Assembly (NCBI RefSeq): GCF_047425865.1
Contig: NZ_CP179735.1
Direction: 5' to 3' (one strand)
DNA length: 64,000 nt
DNA from: Macrococcoides equi
Lineage (GTDB): Bacteria > Bacillota > Bacilli > Staphylococcales > Staphylococcaceae
The notes under the pieces are model-generated. The model was not told the DNA's origin, ran no database searches, and saw nothing but the letters and a program-made list of their open reading frames with translations. Each line of letters opens with the position of its first letter. Position 1 is the stretch's first letter. This document shows positions 44,324-53,235 of the stretch, one piece after another. A program made the translations under genes and the position numbers.

Positions 44324-44788
44324 TTATTCGTTAATATCTTCACTCACATGACTATTATTATTATCTTTAGTTCCACGCTCTAATGCTTTCCAGGCAAGTG
44401 TCGCACATTTAATACGTGCAGGAAACTTTGCTACGCCTGATAACGCCTCAATATCACCTGCATCTTCATCAAATGAATAATCTTCTCCGAGCATCATCTT
44501 AGAGAATTCGTCACTCATTTGAAGGGCTTCATGGATTGATTTGCCTTTAATCGCTTCAGTCATCATTGATGCACTGGACATTGAAATAGAACATCCTTCA
44601 CCATCAAACTTTACATCTTCTACTATTTCATCGACAACATTTAAAGTTAAACGAATTCTATCCCCACAAGTCGGATTATTCATATCAATCGTTAAAGTCC
44701 CATCTTCGATAACCCCTTTATTTCTAGGGTTTTTATAATGATCCATAATAACTGAACGATATAATTGATCTAAATTATTAAAACTCAT
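44324..44788 (-). CDS. sufU: sulfur-transfer protein SufU
   Basis: A 154-residue zinc-dependent sulfurtransferase that takes sulfur from SufS. The three conserved cysteines lie in NNPTCGDRIRL, GEGCSISMSSASMM and ARIKCATLAWKAL. A 10-residue hydrophilic tail extends past the core. It overlaps the sufS stop by 11 bases. Confidence 0.95.
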   Translation of the reverse strand: MSFNNLDQLYRSVIMDHYKNPRNKGVIEDGTLTIDMNNPTCGDRIRLTLNVVDEIVEDVKFDGEGCSISMSSASMMTEAIKGKSIHEALQMSDEFSKMMLGEDYSFDEDAGDIEALSGVAKFPARIKCATLAWKALERGTKDNNNSHVSEDINE

Positions 44789-46013
44789 AACTGAAAAACT
44801 CCTTCGTTTCTTTTAAGCTTGTTACTAGCTGGTCGATTTCTTCTTTCGTGTTATAGATGTAAAAACTTGCACGTGCAGTTGATGATTGTCCAAGCCACTT
44901 CATTAGAGGTTGTGCACAGTGATGACCTGCACGTACTGCAATACCATGGCTATCAAGTGCCGTCGCTAAATCATGAGGATGCACACCTTCAAGATTAAAA
45001 GTTATAAGGCCTGCACGAAGATCTGCTGTTGGACCATAAATTTCTAATCCTTCAATTGCTGACATTTGTTCATAAGCATAAGCCGTTAACTCATGTTCAT
45101 ATTCAAGAATATTATCCATGCCTATACTTTCAAGATATTTAATGGCTTCAGCTAACCCAACAGCTTCTGCTATTAATGGCGTCCCGGCTTCAAATTTAGT
45201 AGGAAGTTCAGTCCATGTAGAATCCTGTAAGCCTACAAAGTCAATCATATCCCCACCAAATTCAATAGGTTCCATTTTTTCAAGTAATGCTTTCTTGCCA
45301 TACAATGCACCGATACCTGTTGGTCCACACATTTTGTGTCCACTGAATGCAAAGAAATCACATCCCAGATCCTGAACGTCAACTTTCATATGCGGAATTG
45401 ATTGCGCACCGTCTACAACCATATATGCCCCATGTGCATGAACTTTCTCAGTGATTGCCTTTATATCATTAATTGTTCCTAATACATTAGAAACATGTGC
45501 CATCGATACAATTTTTGTTTTATCAGTAAGTGCATTTTCAACAGAATCGATAGAAATAGTGCCATCCTCATTCATTGGAATGTATTTAAGTTCTGCACCT
45601 TTACGTTTAGCAAGTTGTTGCCAAGGCACAAGATTTGCATGGTGTTCCATCTCAGTAATCAGAATCTCATCGCCAGCTTCAACGACCATATCACCAAAAC
45701 TATGTGTGACTAAATTAAGTGCAGTTGTAGTCCCTCTTGTAAAGATAATCTCTTCAAAATATTGAGCATTGATAAAATTACGAACTATTTCACGCGCACC
45801 TTCATAACCGTCTGTAGCACGCGTCCCTAACGTATGAACACCTCGGTGAACGTTCGCATTCATATGTGTATAATATTCAACTGTTTTATCAATAACAGTT
45901 TGAGGTTTTTGACTCGTTGCAGAAGAATCAAGATAAACGAGTGGACGTCCATTGATTACTTCTGAAAGAATCGGAAAATCACTTCTAATTTTATCTATAT
46001 TTAACTTGGTCAT
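44778..46013 (-). CDS. sufS: cysteine desulfurase SufS
   Basis: A PLP-dependent enzyme of 411 residues taking sulfur from cysteine for cluster assembly. The PLP lysine is in FAFSGHKMCGPTGIGALYG and the active-site Cys in VRAGHHCAQPLMKWL; DSSATSQKP is present at the N-terminus. The ATG at 46013 (MTKLNIDKIRSDFP) matches the family start; an in-frame TTG at 46031 adds six residues inside the gap and overlaps GAAAGG. It lies 24 bases after sufD. Confidence 0.95.
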   Translation of the reverse strand: MTKLNIDKIRSDFPILSEVINGRPLVYLDSSATSQKPQTVIDKTVEYYTHMNANVHRGVHTLGTRATDGYEGAREIVRNFINAQYFEEIIFTRGTTTALNLVTHSFGDMVVEAGDEILITEMEHHANLVPWQQLAKRKGAELKYIPMNEDGTISIDSVENALTDKTKIVSMAHVSNVLGTINDIKAITEKVHAHGAYMVVDGAQSIPHMKVDVQDLGCDFFAFSGHKMCGPTGIGALYGKKALLEKMEPIEFGGDMIDFVGLQDSTWTELPTKFEAGTPLIAEAVGLAEAIKYLESIGMDNILEYEHELTAYAYEQMSAIEGLEIYGPTADLRAGLITFNLEGVHPHDLATALDSHGIAVRAGHHCAQPLMKWLGQSSTARASFYIYNTKEEIDQLVTSLKETKEFFSYEF

Positions 46014-46037
46014 ACTATCAAGACCTTTCAAACGAAT

Positions 46038-47339
46038 TTATTTTCCTGTGACTTTAGCTTCGATAACATCTGTTAATTGTTTCTTAACTGCTTCAATCGG
46101 TAATTCATTAACAACTGGCGCTAAGAAACCATGAATTACTAAACGTTCTGCCTCTTGCTTAGAAATTCCACGACTCATCAAATAGAATAATTGCATTGGA
46201 TCAACGCGTCCAACCGATGCTGCATGACCTGCAGTTACATCGTCTTCATCAATTAAAAGAATTGGGTTAGCGTCTCCACGTGCTTTTTCTGATAACATTA
46301 ATACACGTGATTCTTGTTGCGCATCAGCTTTCGTTCCACCATGTTTAATGTGTCCAATACCATTGAAGATTGAAGATGCTGCATCTTTCATCACACCATG
46401 TTTTAGAATATGGCCTTCTGAATGTTTACCATACTGAATAATTTGAGTTGTGAAGTTTAATTTCTGTTCTCCTCGACCAACAACAACAATCTTTAAATTA
46501 CTTTTTGAGTTATCACCATTTAAATATGTTGTATTGTCATTAATTGTATCGCCATCATTCATTAAACCTAATGCCCAGTCAATCGTTGCATTTGATGCGG
46601 CTACACCGCGACGAATGACATGACCCGTAAATCCTTTATTTAAGAAATCTACTGCACCATACGTAATTTTAGCATTATCCTTAGCAATTACTTCAGAAAT
46701 TAAATTAAGTTGCGTCTCTTTTGTATCAACAGTTGATAAATAGTTCTCAACATATGTTACTTCAGCACTTTCATCCGCAACAATAATTAAATGATTAATA
46801 ATATTAACATCTGCATCATCATGTAATACAACATATTGAATCGGGTTTTCAACGATAACATTACGTGGCACATATACAAATAAGCCACCATTCATCATTG
46901 CTGCATGTACCGCAGTTAAGCGATGCTCATCTACTTTTACTGCTTCAGTCATATAATATTGTTTAACTAAATCAGCATTTTCAACCAATGCAGATTCAAT
47001 ATCTTTTATGATGACACCTTGGTCAATTAATTTTTGCTCTACTTTAACTAAAGCGGGAGTATTATTATGTTGAACAATTAAATTATCAACTTTGTCCATA
47101 TCGAGTAAATTTTTAACCGCTTCAGGTAATGCATCAGTTGAGTCATATGTTGCGCTTTTAATATCTTTATGGTGAACATCGAATACCCATTTATCTAATT
47201 TAGTCTTGTCTGGTTTAGGCATTTCGATTGTATTTATCTTGTTAAATGCATCGACACGTAAATCTGCCATCCATGATGGTTCTTTACGTGATGCTGAAAA
47301 ATCTTTAATTATGTCATTTGTCACATCGATTGTACTCAT
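46038..47339 (-). CDS. sufD: Fe-S assembly protein SufD
   Basis: The 433-residue partner of SufB and SufC in the assembly complex. Typical SufBD core segments include NGGLFVYVPRNVIVENPIQYVV, GGTKADAQQESRVLMLSEKARGDANPILLIDEDDVTAGHAASVGRVDPMQLFYLMSRGISKQEAERLVIHGFLAP. The ATG at 47339 has AGGAGG 8 bases upstream; a GTG at 47342 is possible. It lies 29 bases after sufC. Confidence 0.95.
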   Translation of the reverse strand: MSTIDVTNDIIKDFSASRKEPSWMADLRVDAFNKINTIEMPKPDKTKLDKWVFDVHHKDIKSATYDSTDALPEAVKNLLDMDKVDNLIVQHNNTPALVKVEQKLIDQGVIIKDIESALVENADLVKQYYMTEAVKVDEHRLTAVHAAMMNGGLFVYVPRNVIVENPIQYVVLHDDADVNIINHLIIVADESAEVTYVENYLSTVDTKETQLNLISEVIAKDNAKITYGAVDFLNKGFTGHVIRRGVAASNATIDWALGLMNDGDTINDNTTYLNGDNSKSNLKIVVVGRGEQKLNFTTQIIQYGKHSEGHILKHGVMKDAASSIFNGIGHIKHGGTKADAQQESRVLMLSEKARGDANPILLIDEDDVTAGHAASVGRVDPMQLFYLMSRGISKQEAERLVIHGFLAPVVNELPIEAVKKQLTDVIEAKVTGK

Positions 47340-47368
47340 CACATTTTCCTCCTATTTATTAATCAGAC

Positions 47369-48145
47369 TTACGCGTTTACTGTTTCGTCTTGAATATCTA
47401 ATTCTTGTTTAATCCAGTCATAACCTTCAGCCTCAAGACGTTTCGCTAATTCTTCTCCGCCTGATTTAACAACTTTACCTTGCATCATAACGTGTACGAA
47501 ATCAGGTGTAATGTAGTTTAATAAACGTTGGTAATGCGTAATGATTAAGCAACCGAAGTTTTCTCCGCGCATTTTATTGATTCCTTTTGATACTACTTTT
47601 AAGGCATCAATGTCTAATCCTGAGTCAATTTCATCTAAGATAGCAAATTTAGGTTCTAACATCATTAACTGTAGGATTTCATTACGTTTTTTCTCTCCGC
47701 CAGAGAATCCTTCATTTAAATAACGTTGTGCCATATCAAGATCCATTTCTAAAAATTCCATGTTTTTATCTAATTTTTTGATAAATTGCATTAAGTTAAT
47801 TTCGTTACCTTCACCACGTTTCGCATTAATTGCTGAACGTAAGAAATCGGCATTCGTAACACCTGAAATTTCTGAAGGGTATTGCATCGCTAAGAATAGA
47901 CCCGCTTGTGCACGCTCATCAACTTCCATTTCTAATACATTTTCACCATCTAATAAAACTTCACCTTGTGTTACTTCATATTTAGGGTGTCCCATAATTG
48001 CTGCTGATAATGTAGACTTACCAGTACCATTCGGACCCATGATTGCATGAATTTCATTTGATTTAATCGTTAAGTTTACACCTTTTAAAATTTCTTTACC
48101 TTCAATTGAAACGTGTAAATCTTTAATTTCTAATACTGATACCAT
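47369..48145 (-). CDS. sufC: Fe-S assembly ATPase SufC
   Basis: A 258-residue ABC-type ATPase that drives conformational change of SufBD. Walker A is MGPNGTGKST, the signature FSGGEKKRNE and Walker B FAILDEIDSGLD; the switch His is in LIITHYQRLL. It leads the operon, with GGAGGG before the ATG. A short palindrome (48209-48221) overlaps a possible -35 upstream. Confidence 0.97.
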   Translation of the reverse strand: MVSVLEIKDLHVSIEGKEILKGVNLTIKSNEIHAIMGPNGTGKSTLSAAIMGHPKYEVTQGEVLLDGENVLEMEVDERAQAGLFLAMQYPSEISGVTNADFLRSAINAKRGEGNEINLMQFIKKLDKNMEFLEMDLDMAQRYLNEGFSGGEKKRNEILQLMMLEPKFAILDEIDSGLDIDALKVVSKGINKMRGENFGCLIITHYQRLLNYITPDFVHVMMQGKVVKSGGEELAKRLEAEGYDWIKQELDIQDETVNA

Positions 48146-48208
48146 GTTGTATTCCCTCCGATATATATAATAGTTTCATCTTATCTAGTTTATAATAATT
48201 TTAATCTG

Positions 48209-48221
48209 AGGTCAAAGACCT
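48209..48221. promoter_or_regulatory. palindrome at the suf promoter region
   Basis: AGGTCAAAGACCT is a perfect 5-bp-arm dyad. It contains, on the minus strand, TTGACC, which could be the -35 of sufC (TATAAA lies 15 bp further). It has the position of an operator, but no regulator is identified. Confidence 0.35.
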
Positions 48222-48382
48222 ATGACTTAAATCACAGTCTCTATTATAACCTAAATAAGGTATGAGATAAATTAATCGGGCTAAATTATTTTTAAACAAT
48301 GAGAAAATATATCTATTTATTGAAAATACTATTACTGCATTATTATTTACTGTAAAATATTCCTTAATCAATGGAGGACAAT

Positions 48383-48748
48383 ATGCATATTATTTCAATT
48401 ATTTTAGCAACCGTAGTTTTTATCGAACATATATACATTATGATACTCGAAATGTTTTTTAGTAATTCGCAAAAGGCTGCTGACACTTTTGACATCGATT
48501 ACGATTTTTTACAGGATGATAGAGTTAAAACACTATTTAAAAATCAAGGATTATATAATGGCTTTCTTGCAGCAGGACTTGGCTATGGATTATTTATCAG
48601 TAACCATCAGCACGAAATCACCACGATGTTTCTCATTTTTGTGATTGTTGCAGCTGTTTACGGCGCAATAACGAGCAGTAAAGGCATACTGATAAAACAA
48701 GGATTACCTGCGATTTTAGCATTAATAGCATTGATTATCTTCAAATAA
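48383..48748 (+). CDS. DUF1304 family membrane protein
   Basis: A 121-residue protein with four membrane helices (MHIISIILATVVFIEHIYIMILEMFF... LYNGFLAAGLGYGLFI... MFLIFVIVAAVYGAITSSKGILIKQGLPAILALIALIIF). It matches the DUF1304 pattern (E in helix 1, QGLYNGFLA). Function unknown. The ATG at 48383 has GGAGG 6 bases upstream; the ATG at 48371 is part of that site. Monocistronic with a shared terminator. Confidence 0.8.
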   Translation: MHIISIILATVVFIEHIYIMILEMFFSNSQKAADTFDIDYDFLQDDRVKTLFKNQGLYNGFLAAGLGYGLFISNHQHEITTMFLIFVIVAAVYGAITSSKGILIKQGLPAILALIALIIFK

Positions 48749-48779
48749 AAATAGATTGGGAATTCTCCCAATCTATTTT
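48747..48779. terminator. bidirectional terminator between DUF1304 gene and metQ
   Basis: A perfect 13-14-bp stem (aaatagattggga / tcccaatctattt) with loop attc, A-rich on the left and T-rich on the right. Confidence 0.92.
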
Positions 48780-49597
48780 TATTTGACGGCAATAACTGCA
48801 CCATCATATTTATTATTAATGTATTTCTGCATATCCTTAGACTGTAATACTTTCATTAGTGCTTTTAATTTCTTACTATTCTTATCTTCATCACGTACTG
48901 CTACTAAATTCGCATACGGTGAATCTTTAGATTCAACCGCGATTGAATCTTTTATAGGATTTAACTTATTATCTATAGCAAAGTTTGAATTAATGATTGT
49001 TGCATCCCCTTCATCATTTTTAAATGATTTAGGTAAAAACTCAGCAGATTGTTTATTATTAAATTTAAAGTGTTTTTTATTTTCTTTGATGTCTTTAAAT
49101 GTTGCAGTAATAGGATCAACACCTGGCTTTAATTTAATCAGTCCTGCTTTAGTAAAGAAAGATAAGAAGCGTCCTTCTTCAGCTGGATTATTTGAGACAT
49201 AAATTTCTGCTCCGTCCGGAAGATCTTTTAATGAACTATATTTATTTGAATATACAGCCATCGGTTCTAAATGAACATTACCGATTGAAGTAATTTTATA
49301 CTTTTTAGATTTCTTCTCAATATTTAAATAAGGAGTGTGCTGAAAGAAGTTAGCATCTAATTCTCCTTCATTTAATAATCTATTAGGTGTTGTATAGTCA
49401 TTGATTACTTTTATCTTTAGATTATATCCTTCTTTTTTTAGTAATTTTTTAGCATGTTCAAGAATCTGACCATGCGGTGAAGGTGAAGCTCCGACCAAAA
49501 TCGTTTCATTTTGCTGAGTAATATTTTTACCTTCCAATACTAATCCAAGTATTGCTATAAGTAACAATATACCGGTTATCGTATAAAACTTCTTCAT
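48779..49597 (-). CDS. metQ: methionine ABC transporter substrate-binding protein MetQ, no lipobox
   Basis: A 272-residue NlpA-family binding protein for methionine (L- or D-, or a relative). Core segments are ILVGASPSPHGQILEHAKKLLKKEGYNLKIKVINDYTTPNRLL, GELDANFFQHTPYL and VHLEPMAVYSNKY. The N-terminus is a basic start plus hydrophobic helix (MKKFYTITGILLLIAILGLV), but no cysteine follows where a lipoprotein lipobox would be (LVLEGKN), so lipid anchoring seems lost and the helix may stay as an anchor. Last in metN-metP-metQ under a SAM riboswitch. Confidence 0.92.
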   Translation of the reverse strand: MKKFYTITGILLLIAILGLVLEGKNITQQNETILVGASPSPHGQILEHAKKLLKKEGYNLKIKVINDYTTPNRLLNEGELDANFFQHTPYLNIEKKSKKYKITSIGNVHLEPMAVYSNKYSSLKDLPDGAEIYVSNNPAEEGRFLSFFTKAGLIKLKPGVDPITATFKDIKENKKHFKFNNKQSAEFLPKSFKNDEGDATIINSNFAIDNKLNPIKDSIAVESKDSPYANLVAVRDEDKNSKKLKALMKVLQSKDMQKYINNKYDGAVIAVK

Positions 49598-49611
49598 TTC
49601 ATCAGCTCCTA

Positions 49612-50304
49612 TTATCTTTTATCAACATGTTTAACTATCATGTCACCTAACCATTGAATTAAAAATACGATGATTAAAATCGCAATTGTTGCTACTAAGA
49701 TGACATCATTTTGACTGCGGGTAAATCCTACTAAGTAAGCTAAGTTACCTAATCCACCAGCCCCAATGACACCAGCAATTGCTGTAGAACCCACAAGTGC
49801 TATTGCTGTCACTGTAATCCCTGAAATAAGTGCTGGTAAACTTTCAGGTATTAAAACTTTATTAATTAAAGTCCATGTATTTGCACCCATTGATTCAACA
49901 GCCTCGATAACACCTTTATCAATTTCTTTTAATGCTATTTCTACAAGTCTTGCATAGAAAGGCGCTGCACCGATGATTAATGCTGGTAATGCACCTTTAA
50001 CACCACTAATCGTATTCATTAAAATACTAGTGAAGGGAATTAATAATAGAATTAAAATGATAAATGGAATCGCTCTAAATAAATTAACGACAAAAGCGAG
50101 TACTGAATATGAAATTTTAGATAATTTTGATTTTCCACGTGAAGTTAAAAATAATAATATCCCTATGATTAAACCAAAAATAAAAGTAAAAACTGTTGAT
50201 ATATAGGTCATATATAATGTCTCATAAATTGCCGTCCAGACATCTGGCCAGATTACATTCTTAAATGTAAACATCTCCTGTAGATTTGCAAAAAATTTAT
50301 CCAT
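49612..50304 (-). CDS. metP: methionine ABC transporter permease MetP (MetI)
   Basis: A 230-residue permease with about five helices and the EAA-type loop (ALKEIDKGVIEAVESMGANTWTLINKVLIPESLPALISGITVTAIALVGSTAIAG). It overlaps the metN stop by 8 bases and precedes metQ by 14 bases. Confidence 0.95.
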   Translation of the reverse strand: MDKFFANLQEMFTFKNVIWPDVWTAIYETLYMTYISTVFTFIFGLIIGILLFLTSRGKSKLSKISYSVLAFVVNLFRAIPFIILILLLIPFTSILMNTISGVKGALPALIIGAAPFYARLVEIALKEIDKGVIEAVESMGANTWTLINKVLIPESLPALISGITVTAIALVGSTAIAGVIGAGGLGNLAYLVGFTRSQNDVILVATIAILIIVFLIQWLGDMIVKHVDKR

Positions 50305-51319
50305 GTCGTTCCACCTCTAATTCTACGCCGTGTTGTCGAAGTGCCTCTTCAACTTGTTCAATTGGTATATTTTGATTTGTATGTACGATTAAATGACCAT
50401 AAGAACCATTTCTTGTATGTTTGACATTTCCAGCTAAAATATTCATTTCAAGACCATATTTTTGTATTACAGTACTTACAATAGGTTGTCCAGTTGAAGA
50501 ACCAATGAACTTTAGTTTAAGAATCATCCCTTCAGGATAATTAGTATAAATCTCCTGAATGGACGCCTCAACTTCATCTTCATTTAAATCATCTCTAACA
50601 AAACGTTTAGCAATATTAGTCTGAGGATGGTTAAAGACGTTGATTACATCTCCAAGTTCAACAATTTTTCCTGCTTCCATCACTGCAACTCGACTACAGA
50701 TCTTTCGGATGACAGCCATTTCGTGAGTAATTAAAATCATAGTAATGTTTAGACGCTTGTTAATTTCAACAAGTAAATCTAAAATTTCATCTGTTGTTTG
50801 TGGATCTAGTGCACTAGTTGCTTCATCACATAGTAATACTTCAGGATCATTGCTAAGTGCTCGAGCAATACCTACTCGTTGTTTTTGTCCACCCGATAAT
50901 TCAGAAGGAAAAGCTTTTTCACGCCCTTTTAATCCTACCATTTCTATTAGTGACATCACGCGTTCATGTTGCTCTGCTTTAGGAACACCTGCAATTTCGA
51001 GTGGTAGTGCAACGTTATCATATACTGTTCGTGACCATAGTAAATTAAAATGTTGGAAAATCATGCTGATCTTCTGACGGCGTTTAAGTAATTCTTTTTT
51101 ACTTAAATGATTGAGAACTTCACCATTTACACTAACTTCACCACTAGTAGGAAGCTCTAAGCCATTAAACATTCTGATCATCGTACTTTTACCGGCCCCA
51201 CTATATCCGATAATGCCAAATATTTCTCCTTTATTAATCGTAAGATTAACATCATCAACCGCTTTAATATCACCTTTTTTTGTATTAAATACTTTGTTTA
51301 CATCAGTTAATTGAATCAT
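50297..51319 (-). CDS. metN: methionine ABC transporter ATPase MetN
   Basis: A 340-residue ATPase. Walker A is GYSGAGKST, signature LSGGQKQRVGIARAL, Walker B VLLCDEATSALDP, switch His LITHEMAV. The C-terminal ~80 residues are a NIL domain, which senses methionine in this family. The ATG at 51319 (MIQLTDVNKVF) follows GGGGAGG; a longer frame to 51409 runs back into the riboswitch and is not protein. Confidence 0.95.
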   Translation of the reverse strand: MIQLTDVNKVFNTKKGDIKAVDDVNLTINKGEIFGIIGYSGAGKSTMIRMFNGLELPTSGEVSVNGEVLNHLSKKELLKRRQKISMIFQHFNLLWSRTVYDNVALPLEIAGVPKAEQHERVMSLIEMVGLKGREKAFPSELSGGQKQRVGIARALSNDPEVLLCDEATSALDPQTTDEILDLLVEINKRLNITMILITHEMAVIRKICSRVAVMEAGKIVELGDVINVFNHPQTNIAKRFVRDDLNEDEVEASIQEIYTNYPEGMILKLKFIGSSTGQPIVSTVIQKYGLEMNILAGNVKHTRNGSYGHLIVHTNQNIPIEQVEEALRQHGVELEVERHG

Positions 51320-51340
51320 ATTCTGCCTCCCCTTATTTAA

Positions 51341-51504
51341 AACAAAAAAATATGCGTCTTCCCACAAAGAGAAAGACGCAAAATAGTTATATCTGTGAAT
51401 TTCTCTCATCTTCTAAAGTTAAAAACTTTATGTGAATTGGCACCATGTCTTATGACGGTTGCCGGGCTTCAAAGGGCACATCCCTCCACCTCTCTGGATA
51501 AGAG
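51341..51504 (-). promoter_or_regulatory. SAM-I (S-box) riboswitch with terminator before metN
   Basis: Read on the minus strand: CTCTTATC (51497-51504) opens P1; the conserved cores AGAGAGGTGGAGGGA, GAAGCCCGGCAACC and GGTGCCAATTC follow; GATGAGAG (51403-51410) closes P1. A terminator follows (gcgtctt / aagacgc, 51354-51360 and 51373-51379) with a seven-T tract toward metN. High SAM should favour termination and shut down metNPQ. Confidence 0.95.
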
Positions 51505-51549
51505 TATATTTATTTGTAATGTGAATATGTTCTTAATCTTAAAATAGTT

Positions 51550-51855
51550 TTATGCATTCGTCAACAGTAAATTAATATTTTCATACAAAGTTGTCACTGA
51601 TTCAAACCGATATGAAATTTGCTTTACTTCTTTATCAACAACAAATAGCATAACAGGAACACTTTGTATTTCATACGTAGTACAAAGTTCTTCATAATAA
51701 TTCAGGTCAACCTTAATGACTTCAACTTGCATGGATGCTGCAGTGATATCCAGCATTTTTTCAGCGAGTTTACATGTACCACAAAAAGGAGTATACCCAA
51801 ATAAAATAAAGGGTTTGTTCGTTATATTAAATTGCAAAAGCCTGTCTAAACTCAT
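51550..51855 (-). CDS. thioredoxin-like protein with CGTC motif
   Basis: A 101-residue thioredoxin fold protein with C25-G-T-C28 (LFGYTPFCGTCKLAEKML) and cis-proline SVPVMLFV. A thiol-disulfide reductase or bacterial thioredoxin-like function is likely; partner unknown. The ATG at 51855 (MSLDRLLQF) is preferred on homology grounds although the ribosome-binding site (AAAGG) is 11 or more bases away; the 12-residue longer form from 51891 lacks one. It overlaps the Toprim gene by 29 bases, so they are coupled. Confidence 0.8.
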   Translation of the reverse strand: MSLDRLLQFNITNKPFILFGYTPFCGTCKLAEKMLDITAASMQVEVIKVDLNYYEELCTTYEIQSVPVMLFVVDKEVKQISYRFESVTTLYENINLLLTNA

Positions 51856-52216
51856 AATTCGAAGACTTACCTTTCCACTGATATCGCTCATCTACATCAA
51901 ACTGATGTTTTGTTAAAACCCTCGCTAAATAGTCACGTGGACAATTGCCCACTTCACCATATTTAGGATCAATATGAATATGTTTACTTTCGCTTAAATG
52001 GCGTTTAAACCAAGCTCTGATTTTATGACCCGCTTTATCACTATCTGTCATGATATAGACTTTTTGATGATACAAATCTTCAATCATATCGTCTAATTTA
52101 CCAATTCCCATCGTACCATTCGTGCAAATAATATGTACAGGTTCCGTCAAAACTTCTTGTAATCTCATCTTGTCACGTTTTCCTTCAACTACGATAACTT
52201 TAGTAATTACAGACAT
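51827..52216 (-). CDS. stand-alone Toprim-domain protein (YusF type)
   Basis: A 129-residue Toprim fold protein. The motif glutamate is in VIVVEGKRDK and the metal-binding aspartates in YIMTDSDKAGHKIRAWF, with HIHIDPKYGEVGNCPRDYL afterward. It resembles B. subtilis YusF and RNase M5-like small Toprim proteins; activity is not established. ATG at 52216 follows AAAGG at 8 bases; a GTG at 52225 overlaps it. Co-transcribed with the thioredoxin-like gene. Confidence 0.82.
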   Translation of the reverse strand: MSVITKVIVVEGKRDKMRLQEVLTEPVHIICTNGTMGIGKLDDMIEDLYHQKVYIMTDSDKAGHKIRAWFKRHLSESKHIHIDPKYGEVGNCPRDYLARVLTKHQFDVDERYQWKGKSSNYEFRQAFAI

Positions 52217-52263
52217 GTCCATCACCTTTTTATCATATTGTATTAAGTTTTACTGGCGTAAAT

Positions 52264-52300
52264 TAAAAAATTTCCTTGATAATAATATTATCAAGGAAAT
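52264..52300 (-). terminator. terminator of gcvH
   Basis: A perfect 14-bp stem (atttccttgataat / attatcaaggaaat, 52270-52283 and 52287-52300) with a 3-base loop and six T on the minus strand. Confidence 0.92.
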
Positions 52301-52308
52301 TATAACAT

Positions 52309-52677
52309 TTATGCATTAATCATTTCATCATATTGTGCTTGGTCTAATAATTCATCTAAACCAGCATCATCAGCTTCAACTTTAATCATCCAAGCTTGAT
52401 CCATTGCAGATTCGTTAACTAATTCAGGTGAATCTTCTAATTCTGAGTTAACTTCAATAACTTTACCTGAAATTGGAGCATATAATTCTGAAACAGTTTT
52501 TACTGATTCAACGCTACCAAATGGCGCACCAACTTCGATTTCATCTCCTACTTCTGGTAATTCAACGAATACGATATCACCTAACTCTGATTGAGCGAAG
52601 TCTGTAATACCAATTGTTTTTACGTTATCTTCTGATTTAACCCATTCGTGATCTTTTGAAAATTTTAAGTTTGACAT
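52309..52677 (-). CDS. gcvH: glycine cleavage system H protein
   Basis: A 122-residue lipoyl-domain protein. The lipoylated lysine is K60 in FGSVESVKTVSELYAP. It shuttles aminomethyl groups in glycine cleavage and in low-GC Firmicutes it is also the platform on which lipoic acid is built (octanoyl transfer, LipA, then relay to E2 subunits). No gcvT or gcvP is adjacent. Monocistronic with a strong terminator. Confidence 0.95.
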   Translation of the reverse strand: MSNLKFSKDHEWVKSEDNVKTIGITDFAQSELGDIVFVELPEVGDEIEVGAPFGSVESVKTVSELYAPISGKVIEVNSELEDSPELVNESAMDQAWMIKVEADDAGLDELLDQAQYDEMINA

Positions 52678-52748
52678 GATTAACCCTCCGTTTAATTAAA
52701 GTACTATCACTATAATAATGACATAATGTAAGCGTTTATTCAATCATT

Positions 52749-53102
52749 TTATAGCCAAGTTGCCTCGTATTCTTTTTCTTTAAAGCCAAGTGTAATCTTT
52801 TCTCCATTGACAGCAAGGGGTCTTTTCACCAGCATACCGTCAGATGAAAGTAGATCTAGCTTTTCTTCAAATGATTTATCACTTAATGTATCCTTTAAAT
52901 TTAAAGCCTTAAACTTAGCACCTTGTTTATTAAATAATAAATCTATATCCACGTTTGTATCTTCAACTATTTTTTTAAACTCTTGTGATGTGGGCGTTAA
53001 TTCAACGATATTTATCGGTTCAAAACTTACCCCATGTGTTTCAAGATATTTTGCCGCTTTTCTACAAGTACTGCAATTTGGTAATTGATAAAATTTAATC
53101 AT
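52749..53102 (-). CDS. ArsC/Spx-family protein (YusI type)
   Basis: A 117-residue thioredoxin-fold protein with C10-S-T-C13 (YQLPNCSTCRKAAKYLE), the family Arg in LVKRPLAV and the closing GFKEKEYEATWL. Related to arsenate reductase (ArsC) and the regulator Spx, but best matched to the YusI-type subfamily of unknown role. No arsenic genes are adjacent, so arsenate reduction is unlikely. Confidence 0.83.
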   Translation of the reverse strand: MIKFYQLPNCSTCRKAAKYLETHGVSFEPINIVELTPTSQEFKKIVEDTNVDIDLLFNKQGAKFKALNLKDTLSDKSFEEKLDLLSSDGMLVKRPLAVNGEKITLGFKEKEYEATWL

Positions 53103-53235
53103 CGTGTAGCCTCCTTGTTAAGTTAACCTAATATTAGCAATTTTTTAAATCAGTTACAACATCGATTCTTATCGTTTAATAATTCAATAAAAAGGTATAT
53201 AATTAATATATAAAAAATAATGTGAGGTTATTAGT

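Noticed and set aside
51320..51409. N-terminal extension of metN by 30 codons
   Set aside because: The extension lies in the SAM riboswitch terminator; the real start follows GGGGAGG at 51319.
52749..53102. Arsenate resistance operon
   Set aside because: The ArsC-like protein is of the YusI type; no arsR, arsB or arsA gene is adjacent.
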